Positions 1 to 7,400 of a stretch of 64,000 nucleotides of DNA are shown here, piece after piece; positions within the stretch are counted from its first letter, which is position 1; each line of letters starts with the position of its first letter. Both the position numbers and the translations under genes were made by a program. The notes under the pieces are model-generated. The model had not been told where the DNA came from and ran no database searches. It saw only the letters and a list, made by a program, of their open reading frames with translations. The stretch is from Elioraea sp051860475 (GTDB lineage Bacteria > Pseudomonadota > Alphaproteobacteria > Acetobacterales > Acetobacteraceae): contig NZ_JBHYDW010000006.1 in assembly GCF_051860475.1 (NCBI RefSeq), forward strand, positions 1 through 64,000, in the 5' to 3' direction.

Positions 1-86
1 CGCTCTCCCGCACGCGGGAGAGGGGACCTGGCGGCGCCGCACGACTCCCTCTCCCCCGCGAGGGGGAGAGGGTTGGGGTGAGGGGG
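1..86. repeat. REP-like imperfect palindromic repeat, cut by window start
   Basis: Two CTCTCCC/GGGAGAG hairpins in tandem, ending in a GGGTGAGGG-type arm. Related copies with the same two-hairpin layout lie near 1057-1152, 1797-1896 and 50720-50848. All are intergenic and non-coding. The first arm of this copy is missing because the window starts inside it. Copies sit next to gene ends, as is usual for REP/BIME-type elements. Confidence 0.7.
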
Positions 87-100
87 AACGGCGAAAAGCG

Positions 101-130
101 AAGGGCCGGGAGGTCGCCCTCCCGGCCCTT
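101..130 (-). terminator. Rho-independent-type terminator of the first PEP-CTERM gene
   Basis: Inverted repeat AAGGGCCGGGAGG / CCTCCCGGCCCTT around a 3-4 nt loop. On the minus strand it is followed by a T-containing stretch (cgcttttcgcc). It lies 31 bases after the minus-strand stop codon at 162. Confidence 0.65.
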
Positions 131-161
131 GTCTCAGGCCGCCGTCAGCGGGGAGCGCGCG

Positions 162-863
162 TCAGCGCGCGCTGCGCCGGCGCAGCGCGTAGCCGAGGCC
201 GAGCAGACCCATGCCGAGCAGCGCAAGCGACGCGGGCTCCGGCACCGGGGTGCCGTTGGGCGGCGGGTTGCCAACGAACCGACCAAGGATCGACAGGCCC
301 GAGAGGGCGGGAATCTGTCCGCCCGGGTTCGGCAGGACGATCTCGAACGTGCCGGTGCCGCTGTTCGGGCTGACCGTCAGCAGGACGTTCGGCAGGATGT
401 AGGCCGCGTCGCCCGTGGAAGCCTTCAGGTTGATGCCGAGATCGATGATCATCGGCAAGTCGCTCGGCGCCGGGTCGGTCCAGGTCAGGATGTAGCTTCC
501 GCTGGAGCTGCCGACGGCGGCCGACAGGGTGAAGTCGAGACCGAAGGCCGAACCGGCGTTCGGTGCGCCACCGTTCGTGTCGTCGCGGACGATGAACACG
601 AAATCGTCCGCCGCGCCGGGGGCCGTCAGGGCATTGTTGAACGCCGTGGTGGTGGCGCCTGGGCTTGCATTGGCGGGAGAGATCGCCGCGCACGAGGTCG
701 CGTAGTAGCTCACCGAGGGCGGGTAGTTGATGGTCAGCGAGACATCGCTGGTGGCGGCCGTCCCCCCGCAGCTCGGGGCCGCGTACGCCGCGCCGCTCAT
801 CCCGCCGATCGCCAGCATCGCCGCGCCGGCCAATCCCCCGAGAGCAACCTTGCCGAGTTGCAT
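162..863 (-). CDS. PEP-CTERM sorting-domain protein
   Basis: A 233-residue exported protein of unknown specific function. The ATG at 863 is chosen because a GGAG lies 7 bases upstream; an in-frame ATG at 899 has no such site. Residues 1-30 form a Sec signal peptide ending near AYAAPS. The body is small, polar and rich in T, S, A and G. The C-terminus is a textbook PEP-CTERM signal: VPEPASLALLGMGLLGLG, then a short hydrophobic run and RRR. By family knowledge the exosortase cuts at this signal and releases the mature protein into the EPS matrix. It has its own sigma-54 promoter and upstream box and a terminator, so it is monocistronic. The body resembles no family I can name. Confidence 0.92.
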   Translation of the reverse strand: MQLGKVALGGLAGAAMLAIGGMSGAAYAAPSCGGTAATSDVSLTINYPPSVSYYATSCAAISPANASPGATTTAFNNALTAPGAADDFVFIVRDDTNGGAPNAGSAFGLDFTLSAAVGSSSGSYILTWTDPAPSDLPMIIDLGINLKASTGDAAYILPNVLLTVSPNSGTGTFEIVLPNPGGQIPALSGLSILGRFVGNPPPNGTPVPEPASLALLGMGLLGLGYALRRRSAR

Positions 864-927
864 CAATCTGCTCCGTTTCTCGACCTGCCGCCGCATCATG
901 GCGCCTGTCTGGCTCGTGCAATATCAA

Positions 928-943
928 TGCATGTTCCGGGCCA
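928..943 (-). promoter_or_regulatory. Sigma-54 (-24/-12) promoter
   Basis: On the minus strand it reads TGGCCCGGAACATGCA. This matches TGGCACGNNNNTTGCW except at two positions and keeps the 10-bp gap between the GG and GC pairs. It lies 65 bp upstream of the ATG at 863 and 51 bp from the 17-bp box at 995-1011. Confidence 0.8.
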
Positions 944-994
944 ACACCGGATTGCCGCTGATTGTGACAGTCCGGCGCACCTGGGCTGGGGCGG

Positions 995-1011
995 GTGTAA
1001 GATTTTCCGAC
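995..1011 (-). promoter_or_regulatory. PEP-CTERM regulon box, candidate PrsR site
   Basis: Minus strand GTCGGAAAATCTTACAC. It matches the boxes at 4380, 49618, 50444, 50507 and 50920 and sits 51 bp upstream of the -24 element. Position and recurrence suggest an enhancer site for the NtrC-family regulator PrsR encoded in this window. The link to PrsR is inferred. Confidence 0.75.
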
Positions 1012-1056
1012 ATGACTTCGTGCTGGGGTCGTTTTCAACTTCCGCGCGAGGCCGCC

Positions 1057-1152
1057 GGCCCTCACCCTGGCCCTCTCCCACGGACGAGGGAGGCAACCCG
1101 GTGGCGACGGCGCGTCCCCTCTCCCGCATGCGAGAGGGACAGGGTGAGGGCC
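1057..1152. repeat. REP-like two-hairpin repeat
   Basis: Begins CCCTCACCCTGGCCCTCTCCC and ends with the inverted GAGAGGGACAGGGTGAGGG arm. About 95 bp, closely similar to 1797-1896, including the central ACCCGGTGGCG. The 342-bp gap from 864 to 1205 holds this repeat, the sigma-54 promoter, the box and the MazEF operator, and no gene. Confidence 0.75.
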
Positions 1153-1190
1153 GCCGCGACCGCACGCCCGCTTGACCGCGCCCCCCACAG

Positions 1191-1204
1191 TGTTACATGT
1201 AACA
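1191..1204. promoter_or_regulatory. Palindromic operator of the MazEF-like operon
   Basis: Perfect 14-bp palindrome TGTTACATGTAACA ending one base before the antitoxin ATG at 1206. A TTGACC at 1172-1177, 16 bp upstream of TACATG (1194-1199), gives a plausible -35/-10 pair with the palindrome over the -10. This is the usual layout for toxin-antitoxin autoregulation. No ribosome-binding site precedes the ATG, so the mRNA could be leaderless (inferred). Confidence 0.65.
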
Positions 1205-1205
1205 A

Positions 1206-1448
1206 ATGCCCCCGCCCGCGCGCCCGACCCGCTCCCGCGTCGCCGCCCACCGCGCCGGCCTGCGCGCGCGTGGGTTGAGACCGGTCCAGATCTGGGTGCC
1301 CGACACCCGCGCGCCTGGCTTCGCCGCCGAGGCACGCCGCCAGGCGCGCCTGGTCGATGCGACTCCGGGCTTCGACGACACCATGGAGTTCCTCGAACGC
1401 GTCTCGGTGTTCGACGCGGAGGACGAGGAGCCCCGTGCACCGGGGTGA
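1206..1448 (+). CDS. MazE-family antitoxin (DUF3018-like)
   Basis: 80 residues. It has the recognisable core RAGLRARGLRPVQIWVPDTR followed by PGFAAEARRQ, typical of the DUF3018/MazE-like antitoxins paired with MazF/PemK toxins. The N-terminus is basic and probably binds DNA; the acidic C-terminus (FDAEDEEP) would bind the toxin. It overlaps the toxin start by 14 bases. The 14-bp palindrome immediately upstream is the likely operator. On a plasmid such a pair would act as a stability module. Confidence 0.88.
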   Translation: MPPPARPTRSRVAAHRAGLRARGLRPVQIWVPDTRAPGFAAEARRQARLVDATPGFDDTMEFLERVSVFDAEDEEPRAPG

Positions 1449-1767
1449 CGTGGTGCTGATCGCCGATCGCGGCGCCGGCGACTATGCCGGGAAGCCGCGC
1501 CCGGCGGTGGTGGTGCAGTCCGACCTGTTCGCCGGGACGCGCTCGCTGATCGTCTGTCCGCTCACCACCGAGGGCCGGGACGCGCCACTCCTGCGCGTGC
1601 CCGTCACGCCCGGCCCCGCCCTGCCGCTCGCCGCGCCCTGCTGGGTGATGGTCGAGAAGGTCACCGCGGTGCGGCGCGACCGCGCGCGTGGCACGGTCGG
1701 GCGGCTCGCGCGCGAGGAGATGCTGGCGCTCGAACGCTGTCTTGCCGTGGTGCTCGGGTTCGGCTGA
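1435..1767 (+). CDS. MazF/PemK-type endoribonuclease toxin
   Basis: 110 residues from a GTG at 1435, preceded by GAGGACGAGGAG. Earlier in-frame codons (from 1357) look non-coding and lie inside the antitoxin gene. The sequence begins VHRGDVVLIAD, then KPRPAVVVQSD and RSLIVCPLTT, the usual MazF/PemK order: RGD(I/V) strand, PRPAVV loop and PLT strand. By family it is a sequence-specific mRNA interferase neutralised by the upstream antitoxin. Length is normal and nothing is obviously broken. The downstream gap to 1900 holds an isolated regulon box and a REP-like repeat. Confidence 0.88.
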   Translation: MHRGDVVLIADRGAGDYAGKPRPAVVVQSDLFAGTRSLIVCPLTTEGRDAPLLRVPVTPGPALPLAAPCWVMVEKVTAVRRDRARGTVGRLAREEMLALERCLAVVLGFG

Positions 1768-1771
1768 GGCG

Positions 1772-1788
1772 GTGTAAGGGTTTCCGAC
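1772..1788 (-). promoter_or_regulatory. Isolated copy of the PEP-CTERM regulon box
   Basis: Plus strand GTGTAAGGGTTTCCGAC, the same 17-bp motif in minus orientation. It sits between the convergent ends of the toxin and exosortase genes. No sigma-54 -24/-12 is visible at the 51-62 bp spacing where it would be expected (about 1700-1720). Confidence 0.55.
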
Positions 1789-1796
1789 GGGGGCGG

Positions 1797-1896
1797 CCCC
1801 CCTCACCCTGACCCTCTCCCCCTTGCGGGGGCGAGGGAACCCGGTGGCGCCGGCGCGTCCCCTCTCCCGCGTGCGGGAGAGGGCCAGGGTGAGGGC
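1797..1896. repeat. REP-like two-hairpin repeat
   Basis: Begins CCCTCACCCTGACCCTCTCCC and ends GGGAGAGGGCCAGGGTGAGGG. Nearly the same as 1057-1152. It abuts the exosortase stop codon at 1900, so it could also act as that gene's 3' stem-loop. Confidence 0.75.
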
Positions 1897-1899
1897 CCC

Positions 1900-3399
1900 T
1901 CAGCGCCGCGACAGCGACGCCGCCTGGGCCGCCAACCCCTCGGCCTGCGCCTCGAGCAGCGCCTGGATCGCCGTCCGGCCCTGCACGGGGACCGTGCCCT
2001 CCGGCGCCCTGAGCTCCACCGCCGCCACCACCGGATGACCGCGCCCGCCGGCAAGGCTGTTCAGCGCCTGGTCCGCCCGGCTGCGCAGCCCGTCGCCCAC
2101 CGCGCGCCCATCCAGCCACGAGGCGGTGGCGACCAGCCGGCCCTCGGCGCCCTGCTGGCGCACGCGCCAGGCGCCGCCGCCGCCGATCGGCACGGTGAAG
2201 GTGAGATCCTGGTCGTGCTCCTGCGCGATCCGCCGCCGTGCGCCGGCGACCTCGTTCCAGGTCGCGGCCTGGGGGAACACCAGCACGCGGGCGGAGACCG
2301 TGAAGCCGGCGCAGTCGGTCGTGGTGCAGCCCGCGGGCAGGGCGAGACGCGGCGCGGGCTCGTCGGGCGCGCGCGCGCCCTCGGCCTGCAACGTGGCCGC
2401 CGCCGCGGGCCCTGCGGCGGCGAGCGCGACCCCCAGCACCGCCGCCCCGGCCAGCATCGCCGGCCGCGGCCGGGCAGGGCTCGCGGGGCGGGCCAGCCGG
2501 CGCCACCAGCCCTCGCCGGGCTTCTCCGGCCGGTCCTCGCGGAACGGCAGCCCGGCCAGGATCAGCAGCAGCAGCACCACCGAGAAGAAGCCCCAGCCGT
2601 AGATCACGTGGTCGGCCGCCGCCGCCTCGGCGCTGCCCAGATACTCGGCGGCGATGACGATGCCGAGGGCGCGGATGCCGTTGGCGATGATCGGCACGAT
2701 GATGGCGAGCGCCATCACGATCAGCCGCCGCCCAGGGCTGCGGAACATGGTCGCGGCATAGAGCGCGCCGAACGCCAGGGCGGCGATCGCGAAGCGCAAG
2801 CCGGCACAGGCCTCGGCGACGTGGAACAGCCCCGCCGGGGTCTCGATCAGCAGCCCCTCGGAGTAGTGCGAGATCCCCCAGAGGGTCAGCCCGACCTCGA
2901 TGAACCGGGCGGTGATGAGCTGGAGATACGGCACCGTGAAGCCGCCGAACGGGACCAGGAAGATCGTGTAGGCGAGCGGGATCGCCATCGCCGCCGCGGC
3001 GCGCCAGCCGATCACGCTCAGCACGAAGACCTGGATCAGCGCCCAGGCGGTGAGCTGGCGGCCCTCCATGATGCCCAGCCGCTCCGCCACCAGCCAGGCG
3101 AGGGCGGGCGGGATTGCCAGCAGCGCGAGCAGGGGCTGGGGGCGCGGCGCGAGCACGGCGAGGCGGTGGCGGCGCTGCCAGGCGAGCCAGGCGGCGATCG
3201 GCGCGATCAGCCAGCAATGGTTGTAGGCGGTGGAGGTCTCCCAGACCCGCACCGCCGCTGCCGCCTCGGTCCAGAACACCGCGAGCAGCGCGGCGAGCCC
3301 GGCCAGCAGCGCGAGCGCGGCCGGCCGCCAGTCCGCGGGCGCGGGCGTCGCTTCGGTCGCGGCGGGGGGCGGGGCGACCGTCTGGCCGATCGCGTTCAT
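1900..3399 (-). CDS. xrtA: Exosortase A with fused C-terminal EpsI-like domain
   Basis: 499 residues, inner-membrane cysteine transpeptidase/protease of the exosortase family. About eight hydrophobic segments fill residues 25-285. The catalytic triad is visible: Cys198 in HVAEACAGLR, Arg243 in ANGIRALGI and His264 in AADHVIYGW. After residue 310 a further membrane segment leads into a periplasmic region of about 170 residues that fits the EpsI-type (DUF3485) extension fused to many XrtA proteins; this part is divergent and I am less sure of it. Its substrates are the PEP-CTERM proteins encoded around it. The next gene upstream is a PEP-CTERM gene, separated by a terminator. The start at 3399 is the first ATG, followed by a Pro/Ala-rich stretch. 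Confidence 0.9.
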   Translation of the reverse strand: MNAIGQTVAPPPAATEATPAPADWRPAALALLAGLAALLAVFWTEAAAAVRVWETSTAYNHCWLIAPIAAWLAWQRRHRLAVLAPRPQPLLALLAIPPALAWLVAERLGIMEGRQLTAWALIQVFVLSVIGWRAAAAMAIPLAYTIFLVPFGGFTVPYLQLITARFIEVGLTLWGISHYSEGLLIETPAGLFHVAEACAGLRFAIAALAFGALYAATMFRSPGRRLIVMALAIIVPIIANGIRALGIVIAAEYLGSAEAAAADHVIYGWGFFSVVLLLLILAGLPFREDRPEKPGEGWWRRLARPASPARPRPAMLAGAAVLGVALAAAGPAAAATLQAEGARAPDEPAPRLALPAGCTTTDCAGFTVSARVLVFPQAATWNEVAGARRRIAQEHDQDLTFTVPIGGGGAWRVRQQGAEGRLVATASWLDGRAVGDGLRSRADQALNSLAGGRGHPVVAAVELRAPEGTVPVQGRTAIQALLEAQAEGLAAQAASLSRR

Positions 3400-3483
3400 C
3401 GGGGGCTCCGCGGTGGTGGTGGCGGCGTCTCGATCCTAGCGTGATGTGTCGCAGAACGGGCGGGCGGGGTCAAAACACGAAAA

Positions 3484-3507
3484 GGGCGGCACCTCGCGGT
3501 GCCGCCC
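3484..3507 (-). terminator. Rho-independent terminator after the second PEP-CTERM gene
   Basis: Perfect 10-bp stem GGGCGGCACC / GGTGCCGCCC around TCGC. On the minus strand it is followed by a TTTTCGTGTTTTG tract. It separates the PEP-CTERM gene at 3535-4257 from the exosortase gene. Confidence 0.8.
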
Positions 3508-3534
3508 CTTCGTGGCGGTTCCAGCCGGGCCGGA

Positions 3535-4257
3535 TCAGCCGCGGCGGCGGCGCGCGGCGAAGCCAAGGCCCGCGAGGCCCATGCCGAGCAGCGCGAGCGA
3601 GGCCGGCTCGGGCACCGGCGTGACCAGACCCTTGATCTGGAACGACAGCGCCGAGGAGCCGGGCTTGCTGCCCGTCCAGTTCAGCGTCGCCTTGCCGGCC
3701 AGCGTGAAGTCGCCAGTGATGCCTTCGATCAGCCACCATTCCGCGCCGTTCGCGTTCACGCTGGCGAAGGAACCGCTGCCGACCAGGTCGCTGTCCAGCA
3801 TCAGATCGGTGATGTTCAGGCTGCTCGCGCCCGAGGTGCGCAGGCGCAGGGCGAGGGCGTTGACGTCCTCCACCAGGGCGTCGGTGTAGGTTGCCGAGTA
3901 GTTGCCCATGCTGAAGGTGACGGCATCGCCGACCCGCGCCAGGGTGAAGGCGACCGGAGCATTGTTGCCGCTGTTGTTGCCCCAGATCCACTGCGTCGAG
4001 CCGCCGGCGATCGGGCCGGCATTGGTGAAGTTCGGCGGTGTGTGCAGACCGATCTCGTAGTCACCCGACAGCGTGTTGCTGCCGACGCGGCCCTGGGCGA
4101 CGAACGCCTCGGCCACGCCGGGTTCGGTCAGGAAGGCGTTGAACGCGGCATCGTTGGCGAAGGGCTGGGTGACGACCGGCGCGGCCTGGGCCGCGGCGGT
4201 CAGGCCGACGGCGAAGGCCCCGGCAAGGGCGGTGGTCTTGAGGCTGAACGAGGACAT
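3535..4257 (-). CDS. PEP-CTERM sorting-domain protein
   Basis: 240 residues. Signal peptide 1-25 (LTAAAQAAP). The body has a conserved-looking aromatic patch, STQWIWGNNSGNN followed by PVAFTLAR, then NITDLMLD and WWLIEGITGDF. This resembles the exported domains that carry interchangeable C-terminal anchors (possibly the choice-of-anchor W group; low confidence). The C-terminus VTPVPEPASLALLGMGLAGLGF plus RRRRG is a full PEP-CTERM signal. A perfect sigma-54 promoter lies 45 bp upstream and the box lies 62 bp beyond that. The function of the mature protein is unknown. Confidence 0.92.
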   Translation of the reverse strand: MSSFSLKTTALAGAFAVGLTAAAQAAPVVTQPFANDAAFNAFLTEPGVAEAFVAQGRVGSNTLSGDYEIGLHTPPNFTNAGPIAGGSTQWIWGNNSGNNAPVAFTLARVGDAVTFSMGNYSATYTDALVEDVNALALRLRTSGASSLNITDLMLDSDLVGSGSFASVNANGAEWWLIEGITGDFTLAGKATLNWTGSKPGSSALSFQIKGLVTPVPEPASLALLGMGLAGLGFAARRRRG

Positions 4258-4301
4258 GGCTGCTCCCGGCAGATCAGGTTGAACGGATGGTCCCGGCGGT
4301 C

Positions 4302-4317
4302 AGCAAGGGTTGTGCCA
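4302..4317 (-). promoter_or_regulatory. Sigma-54 (-24/-12) promoter
   Basis: On the minus strand TGGCACAACCCTTGCT, a near-consensus match with correct spacing (only the purine after TGGCAC differs from G). It drives the PEP-CTERM gene starting at 4257. Confidence 0.85.
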
Positions 4318-4379
4318 GGTGCGCGAAGTTCCTGATCCGCTTCGCCCTTGCATTGCGCCGCGGCATCGTTCGTGCCGGG

Positions 4380-4396
4380 GTGTAAGGTTTTCCGAC
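4380..4396 (-). promoter_or_regulatory. PEP-CTERM regulon box, candidate PrsR site
   Basis: Minus strand GTCGGAAAACCTTACAC. It lies 62 bp upstream of the -24 element, against 51-52 bp at the other promoters. The difference is one DNA helical turn, so the box would keep the same face. Confidence 0.75.
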
Positions 4397-4478
4397 AGGA
4401 TTCCGTGCCCGCGGCGCACCGAACTCCCGTCCTCCCGGCGAAGCGGCGGGGGACGGGAACCACCCCCGCCGCCGCCGG

Positions 4479-7400
4479 TCAGGCGAACAGCGCCTCGGGG
4501 TTCAGCACGATCGTGTCGAGCGCAAGCCTGCGCTGCCCTTCCAGCACCACGCTGCCGCCCTCGAAGCCGATCACCGTGTCCATGCCGGCCTGCGTGACGG
4601 AGAGGCTCGCCGCCGCCATGCCCTCGAACAGCAGACGGTCCTGTGCCGGGTTGAAGTCGGTCACCCGGTAGGCGCCGGGGGCCCGCACGACCAGCAGATC
4701 CTGGCCCGCCCCTGTGGTGATCCGGTCGGCGCCGCCGTTGAGCAGGAACACGTCGGCGCCGTCCGAACCGACCAGCACCTCGTCCGCCGCGCTGCCGGCA
4801 TGGACGGTGAACCGGAACAGGCCGGAGGCACCGAAATCATGGCGCAGGGTCGGCAGGTCGAGCCCGTCGTGCACGACCTGCGCCAGGCGCGGTCCGGCGG
4901 CCGGCAGGGTGGCGTCGGCGGTGTCGTAGCGCAGCACGAATTCGGTGCTGCCGGCCGCCGCGACGTCGATCGCGACCGTCTGCGGCAGTCCGGCGCCCGG
5001 CTCGCGCAGCGGCGGCCGATGCGCAAACACGAGCTCGCCATTGGCCTCGATCCGGAGGAGTCCGTGCGCGCGGCCGCCGTCGTCAGAGAAGTGGAACAGC
5101 AGCGGGCGGTCGCCCGGGTCGGAAGCCGCGGGGGGCGGGGCGGGGGCCTCGGGCGGTGCCTCCGCCTCGGGCTCCGCTGGCGCCGGGGGCGACGGCTCCG
5201 CCTCGGGCATTCTGGGCAGGACGTTGACCTCGAAGCCGCGCATGCCCGCATCCGCCATGGTCACGACGCTGCCGGGCACGGCATGGCCGTTGACCGTGAT
5301 CCCCTCGATGTGCAGCGCCCGCTCGCCGAGATCCTGCCGGTACAGCACGGCGATCGGCACGGTCCCGGTGAAGTCGCCGCGCACGATCACCGTGTCGGCC
5401 ACCCCATCGGACTTCAGCGCCTGCGCCTCGATCGTGTGCCGCGCGGGGTAGGTCACGCCGGCGACCATCACGGCGTAGAACGCCGAGCCCTCGAACGGGG
5501 TCTGCGAGATGCGGAACACCACCTCGTCCGGCCCCGACCCGAACACATGCATCGCCGGTTCGCGCGGCGTGGGCGGCGGCTCAGGTTCGGAGGGCGGTGG
5601 CGGGGGTGGAGGGGGCGCCTCCGAGACCGGCGGCGGCGATGGCGGAGGCACGGAGGGCAGCGTGGCCGACAGGCCGATCATGGCGGTGTCGCCGGTCAGC
5701 AGCAGATTCTTCTGGTCGACGGCGACGGCGAGGCCGTTGAACGTCGCCGACTGGATGAACAGGTTCCGATCCGCGCTCGTGTTGCCGTAATACGCGTCGT
5801 TGGTGAACCGGATCGCGATCGTCGTGTTGGCGTCGAACTCGCCGCGGATGATCAGCGTGTCGGTCTCGTTCTTTGCGCGCAGCGCCGAGGCCACCTGCAC
5901 GCCGTCGAGCTGTACTCCGTCGACCAGCACGACATACTCGGCCGAGCCGTCGAACCAGGACTGGTTCAGCCGTACCACCACCTGATCGGCCCCCTCGCCC
6001 AGTTCGACGGTCTTCGGCGTGAGCTCGGCAACCGGCGCGAGGAAGAAGATCGGCGCAACCTGCAACGGCGCCGTGGAAGGCGGCGGCGCCGGCACGCCGA
6101 CCGTCGCGGTCGAAACCGCGCCGTTGGAGAGCAGCCCCCATTGCGATACCGCAAGCGCCGCGCCGTTCATCTCGGCGGCATGGACGAAGATGTCGCGGCC
6201 CTTGTTCCAGCCGGCATGCGTGTCGTTCATGAACTTCAGCCCGACCGCGGTGCCGTCGGGGAAGCTGCCGCGCACGATCACGGTGTCGTACTCGCCATTG
6301 GCAAGCAGCGCGTTGACCGTCTGGCGCCCGCCGAGTTCCACGCCGTTGACCAGCACGACGTACTCGGACTTGCCCTGCCAGTAGTTCTGGTTGACCTGGA
6401 ACACCATCTCGTCCGGACCGCTGCCGACCACCACCGTCTTCGGCGTCAGGTCCGGGCGCTCGAAGGCGATCACGGCGGTCTCGTTCTGCGCCATCAGGCT
6501 CTTCTTCGGCGCGATGTCGAGCGTCTCGCCGTTGAGCGTGGCCGACTGCACGTACAGGTTCCGGTCGCGGCCATAGCCGTCGCTCAGGTCGTTGACGTAA
6601 CGGATCGCCAGCTTGACCGGACCGTCGGAGAAATGGCCGCGGATGATCAGCGTGTCGGTCTCGCCGGCGGAGCGGAACGCCGCGGCCTCCTGCACCCCGC
6701 CGACCTGCTTGCCGTCGAGCAGCACGACGTACTTGGCGGAGTCGAGGTACCAGTCCTGGTTCAGCCGGATTACCACCTCGTCCGGCCCGTCGCCGAGCGC
6801 CACCGTCTTCGGCGGCAGCGGGTCGATCTCGGGAATCGCGATGACGTTCGGCTCCGGCTTCACGAGCGCCGGCGGGCTGATCATCGTCCCGTCGGCCTTG
6901 AACACGAAATCCTGCGGCGTGTTGTTCGCGAGATAGGCGCGCGTCGGCAGATCCTCGCCGTTGTAGCTGATCGCGTTGACGTAGAGGTTGCGGTCGCGTG
7001 CGAGCGAGCCGAAATAGAGGTCGTTGGTCATCTGCACGCGCACGGTGACGGTGTCGCCGAAATCGCCGCGGATCGTCACGGTGTCGGCCTCGGCGAGCGA
7101 CTTCAGCGCCGAGGCGGTGAACACGCCGCCCACCTGCTTGCCGTCGACGGAAATGACGTACTGGGCGCTGCCATTGAACCAGTCCTGCGAGATCTTCAGC
7201 ACGATCTCGTCGGGCCCCGTGCCGATCACGTGCGCGGCCGGCTTGTTCGCGGTGGTCGGGTAGAGCGGATCGTTCATGTAGAGATCGTGCAGCTCGCGGA
7301 TCGTCACCGCGAACTGGGGCACGCGGACGTAGTTGTCGGTGCGCGCACCGGGCGGGGCGAGGGCGAGGAAGGTCTCGACCGCGTCGCGATAGCGCGCGTC

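Noticed and set aside
1900..3399. C-terminal part of the exosortase as a separate EpsI gene
   Set aside because: The frame is continuous with no start site or stop between the membrane part and the periplasmic part, so it is reported as a fusion.
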